Shown here in pieces: positions 14,731-16,087 of a stretch of 16,087 bases of DNA. Origin of the DNA: an uncultured Oribacterium sp. (lineage in GTDB: Bacteria; Bacillota; Clostridia; Lachnospirales; Lachnospiraceae). Each line of letters starts with the position of its first letter. Position 1 is the first letter of the stretch. The position numbers and the translations under genes were made by a program. Under the pieces are notes generated by a model. It did no database searches and was not told where the DNA came from. It saw nothing but the letters and a program-made list of their open reading frames with translations. The DNA is taken from assembly GCA_934279105.1 (NCBI GenBank), contig CAKQWR010000023.1:1-16087 (forward strand). Reading direction: 5' to 3'.

Positions 14731-15525
14731 TCAGGCCTGCGGGGTCTGGTAGGTGTTCACGTTGCTGGCACCGGTTGATGGCAGGGTGCCGGTATAGTTC
14801 ACGCCCGGAGTTGATGAATTTGCAGTATTTGTCGTTCCCTGTGTCGTCTGGGCACTCTGTTGCGTCTGCGTCGTCTGCTGTGTCGTGGTGTTTGCATTCA
14901 CATCCGGTGAGCTTGCATTCGTTACGAGATGTCCGTCACTTGCATAAAAGCTATAGGTACCGTTATTTGTATTATAGCTGTACGTTTTCTTCGTCTGGTC
15001 CACGCCGGCCGGGGAAAGGTAACTGTTTGCCGTGAGTCCATTCTGCGCATTCAGCTGGCTCTGGTCCTGAGTCGGAATCGTCGGCAGGCTGGCGTTGGTG
15101 TAGGTGTTGCTCGGACTGCTGCTTCCACGCTTCGGGAGGGTGCGGTCGATCGTCGTGACCGTGCCCAGCTGAAGATTCTTATTCGCTGCTGCAGTGTTTG
15201 CGGCGAGCTGCTCGGCCGTCAGCGTTCCGCTCTGGGAAACATTACCTCCACGGGCGGCCTTTGCGGCGTCAACCGCAGCATTGGCTGCCGCGATGCTCTG
15301 CACGGTGCTGGATGTTTGAGCGGTCATGGTCACGCTTGGTGCCGGTGTCCCGTCCGGTGCCGGCTGTCCGGCATATACACAGACCTGCTGTCCGGTCGTC
15401 GTTTCCGTCCAGATGGCGATTGGGCCCTGCAGGGTATACTGCCATGCAGCCATCGCCGGCATCGCGCTCATCAGTGTCATCGCTGTGGCTGCCGCCAGAA
15501 GCTTCGTCCAATTCATTCGTCTCAT
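14731..15525 (-). CDS. Secreted Thr/Gln/Asn-rich protein of unknown function
   Basis: The 264 residues start with a clear signal peptide: basic MRRMNWTK, a hydrophobic core, and AMPAMA before a likely cleavage at 26/27 (mature AWQYT). The middle is Ala/Asn-rich (78-118). The stretch YSYNTNNGTYSFYASDGHLV (182-201) resembles one degenerate choline/glucan-binding repeat of the YYFDSDGHMVTG kind. The C-terminus is low-complexity Thr/Gln/Asn (213-237). LPSTG occurs at 248-252, but neither a hydrophobic segment nor a basic tail follows it, so this is not a working sortase signal as it stands. ATG 15525 is chosen because AAAGGAG lies about 7 bases upstream; an internal ATG (15516) would shorten it by three residues. 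It appears to be a single-gene unit with its own promoter and terminator. Confidence 0.88.
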   Translation of the reverse strand: MRRMNWTKLLAAATAMTLMSAMPAMAAWQYTLQGPIAIWTETTTGQQVCVYAGQPAPDGTPAPSVTMTAQTSSTVQSIAAANAAVDAAKAARGGNVSQSGTLTAEQLAANTAAANKNLQLGTVTTIDRTLPKRGSSSPSNTYTNASLPTIPTQDQSQLNAQNGLTANSYLSPAGVDQTKKTYSYNTNNGTYSFYASDGHLVTNASSPDVNANTTTQQTTQTQQSAQTTQGTTNTANSSTPGVNYTGTLPSTGASNVNTYQTPQA

Positions 15526-15584
15526 ATCATTTCTCCTTTTCGGATCATACTCTATTATGAAAGATTGACTTCTTTTATCCAGAG

Positions 15585-15606
15585 CGATCTTTTTTATAAA
15601 AGATCG
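15585..15606 (-). promoter_or_regulatory. 5'-leader hairpin of the secreted-protein gene
   Basis: A perfect 9-bp stem (CGATCTTTT / AAAAGATCG) with a four-base loop lies between the candidate promoter and the ribosome site, about 60 bases before the start codon. No U-tract follows it directly. It could stabilise the mRNA 5' end; its role is unknown. Confidence 0.5.
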
Positions 15607-15623
15607 TCATCTTTATCAAGGGA

Positions 15624-15632
15624 AGTATAACA
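15624..15632 (-). promoter_or_regulatory. Candidate extended -10 promoter for the secreted-protein gene
   Basis: In the minus direction TGTTATACT matches TGnTATAAT with one change. The -35 region (around GCATTA) is poor, as is common when the extended -10 is present. It lies about 100 bases upstream of ATG 15525, after the clpB end hairpin, so the gene probably has its own transcript. Confidence 0.55.
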
Positions 15633-15672
15633 CAGAATGACGCAAGTAATGCTTACAATTTTTGACGAAGTA

Positions 15673-15704
15673 CAGGCCCCGGTGGGGTGTACCCACGGGG
15701 CCTG
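15673..15704 (-). terminator. Strong GC-rich hairpin after clpB, probable terminator
   Basis: The stem CAGGCCCCG-TGGG / CCCA-CCGGGGCCTG has one bulged G and begins 23 bases after the clpB stop. It is the most stable-looking hairpin in this region and is placed as a terminator. Only a weakly U-rich stretch (TACTTCGTC) follows, so termination may be incomplete or factor-dependent. Confidence 0.6.
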
Positions 15705-15726
15705 CTGCCTGCACGTTTCGATTTTA

Positions 15727-16087
15727 TCAGTGAATCTCTGCGTCGAGCTTGTCGTCCTTTACATCGAGGGTGATGGTGTTGCCTTCCTGCACCTTATCTT
15801 CGAGGATGATGCGGGCCACGAGGGTTTCAACATTCTTCTGGATGAAACGGCGAAGCGGACGTGCGCCGAACTGTGGGTCATAGCCGTGCTCGGTCACGTA
15901 GTTGCGAGCGACATCGCGAAGCTCTACCTTCAGCTGGCGGTCAGTGAGTCGACGGTTGATATCCGTAATCATAAGATCCGTGATGTGGCTGATGTTCTCC
16001 TTCGTCAGCGGCTTAAACATGATGATTTCGTCGAGACGGTTCAGGAACTCCGGACGGAAGGAGCGGAAAAGTTCGTCATGTACATGC
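15727..16087 (-). CDS. clpB: ATP-dependent chaperone ClpB, C-terminal part (5' end outside window)
   Basis: Only the last 119-120 residues are present; the gene continues past the right edge. FRPEFLNRLDEII is the sensor-2-side block of the second AAA+ domain of Hsp100 proteins. It is followed by the small D2 domain with GYDPQFGARPLRRFIQ and a tail ending in VARIILEDKVQEGNTITLDV, as in ClpB rather than ClpC or ClpA. ClpB is a cytoplasmic hexamer that pulls apart protein aggregates together with DnaK. It has no functional link to the glycan operon; it is the housekeeping neighbour that marks the operon's upstream boundary. Confidence 0.93.
   Translation of the reverse strand, partial: HVHDELFRSFRPEFLNRLDEIIMFKPLTKENISHITDLMITDINRRLTDRQLKVELRDVARNYVTEHGYDPQFGARPLRRFIQKNVETLVARIILEDKVQEGNTITLDVKDDKLDAEIH

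Noticed and set aside
14770..14784. LPSTG as a sortase anchor
   Set aside because: It is followed by about a dozen polar residues and the stop; no hydrophobic helix or basic tail is found in this or the other frames.

Overview
The window is an almost entirely minus-strand stretch of a bacterial chromosome: a long surface-polysaccharide (O-antigen or capsule-like) operon lying downstream of the 3' end of clpB. Moderate-to-high GC, purine-rich Shine-Dalgarno sequences, the style of the ClpB C-terminus and a small threonine/glutamine-rich secreted protein suggest a Firmicute, most likely a Clostridia/Lachnospiraceae-like organism. A diderm Negativicute cannot be excluded. This placement is inference; there is no rRNA or tRNA here.

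In the direction of transcription (right to left): (1) the clpB 3' end with a strong hairpin after it; (2) a secreted 264-residue protein of unknown function with its own extended -10 promoter, a 5'-leader hairpin and an intrinsic terminator; (3) the glycan operon. The operon begins with a Wzt-type ABC ATPase that carries a C-terminal carbohydrate-binding domain. A 1232-residue protein follows, with a methyltransferase-like domain, a kinase-like domain, a coiled coil, a GT2 and a GT4 in one chain. Then come a GT2 glycosyltransferase, two polytopic membrane proteins that look like GT-C transferases, rfbF, rfbG and rfbH (CDP-glucose to the CDP-3,6-dideoxyhexose branch), and licD, ended by a terminator. 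(4) Beyond the terminator is the start of a GtrB/DPM1-like polyprenyl-phosphate glycosyltransferase that runs off the left edge.

The genes fit one model. A glycan containing a 3,6-dideoxyhexose is built in the cytoplasm by the GT2/GT4 enzymes. Its length is probably set, and its end capped, by the kinase/coiled-coil part of the giant protein. It is then recognised by the Wzt C-terminal domain and exported by an ABC transporter whose permease (Wzm) is not in the window. The GtrB-like enzyme and the GT-C-like membrane proteins could add side branches on the outer face from a lipid-linked sugar, and LicD could add a phospho-substituent.

Two things stand out. One is the five-module giant protein, which resembles the WbdD chain terminator fused to its polymerase glycosyltransferases. 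The other is a tandem duplication of a 120-base, hairpin-packed element (126-base period) that fills the gap between rfbF and rfbG. Its arms can pair in alternative ways and its main loop resembles the anti-Shine-Dalgarno sequence, so it is a candidate undescribed structured RNA inside a polysaccharide operon. There is no gene-free stretch longer than 300 bases; the larger gaps (4175-4422, 14524-14730, 15526-15726) are described as features.
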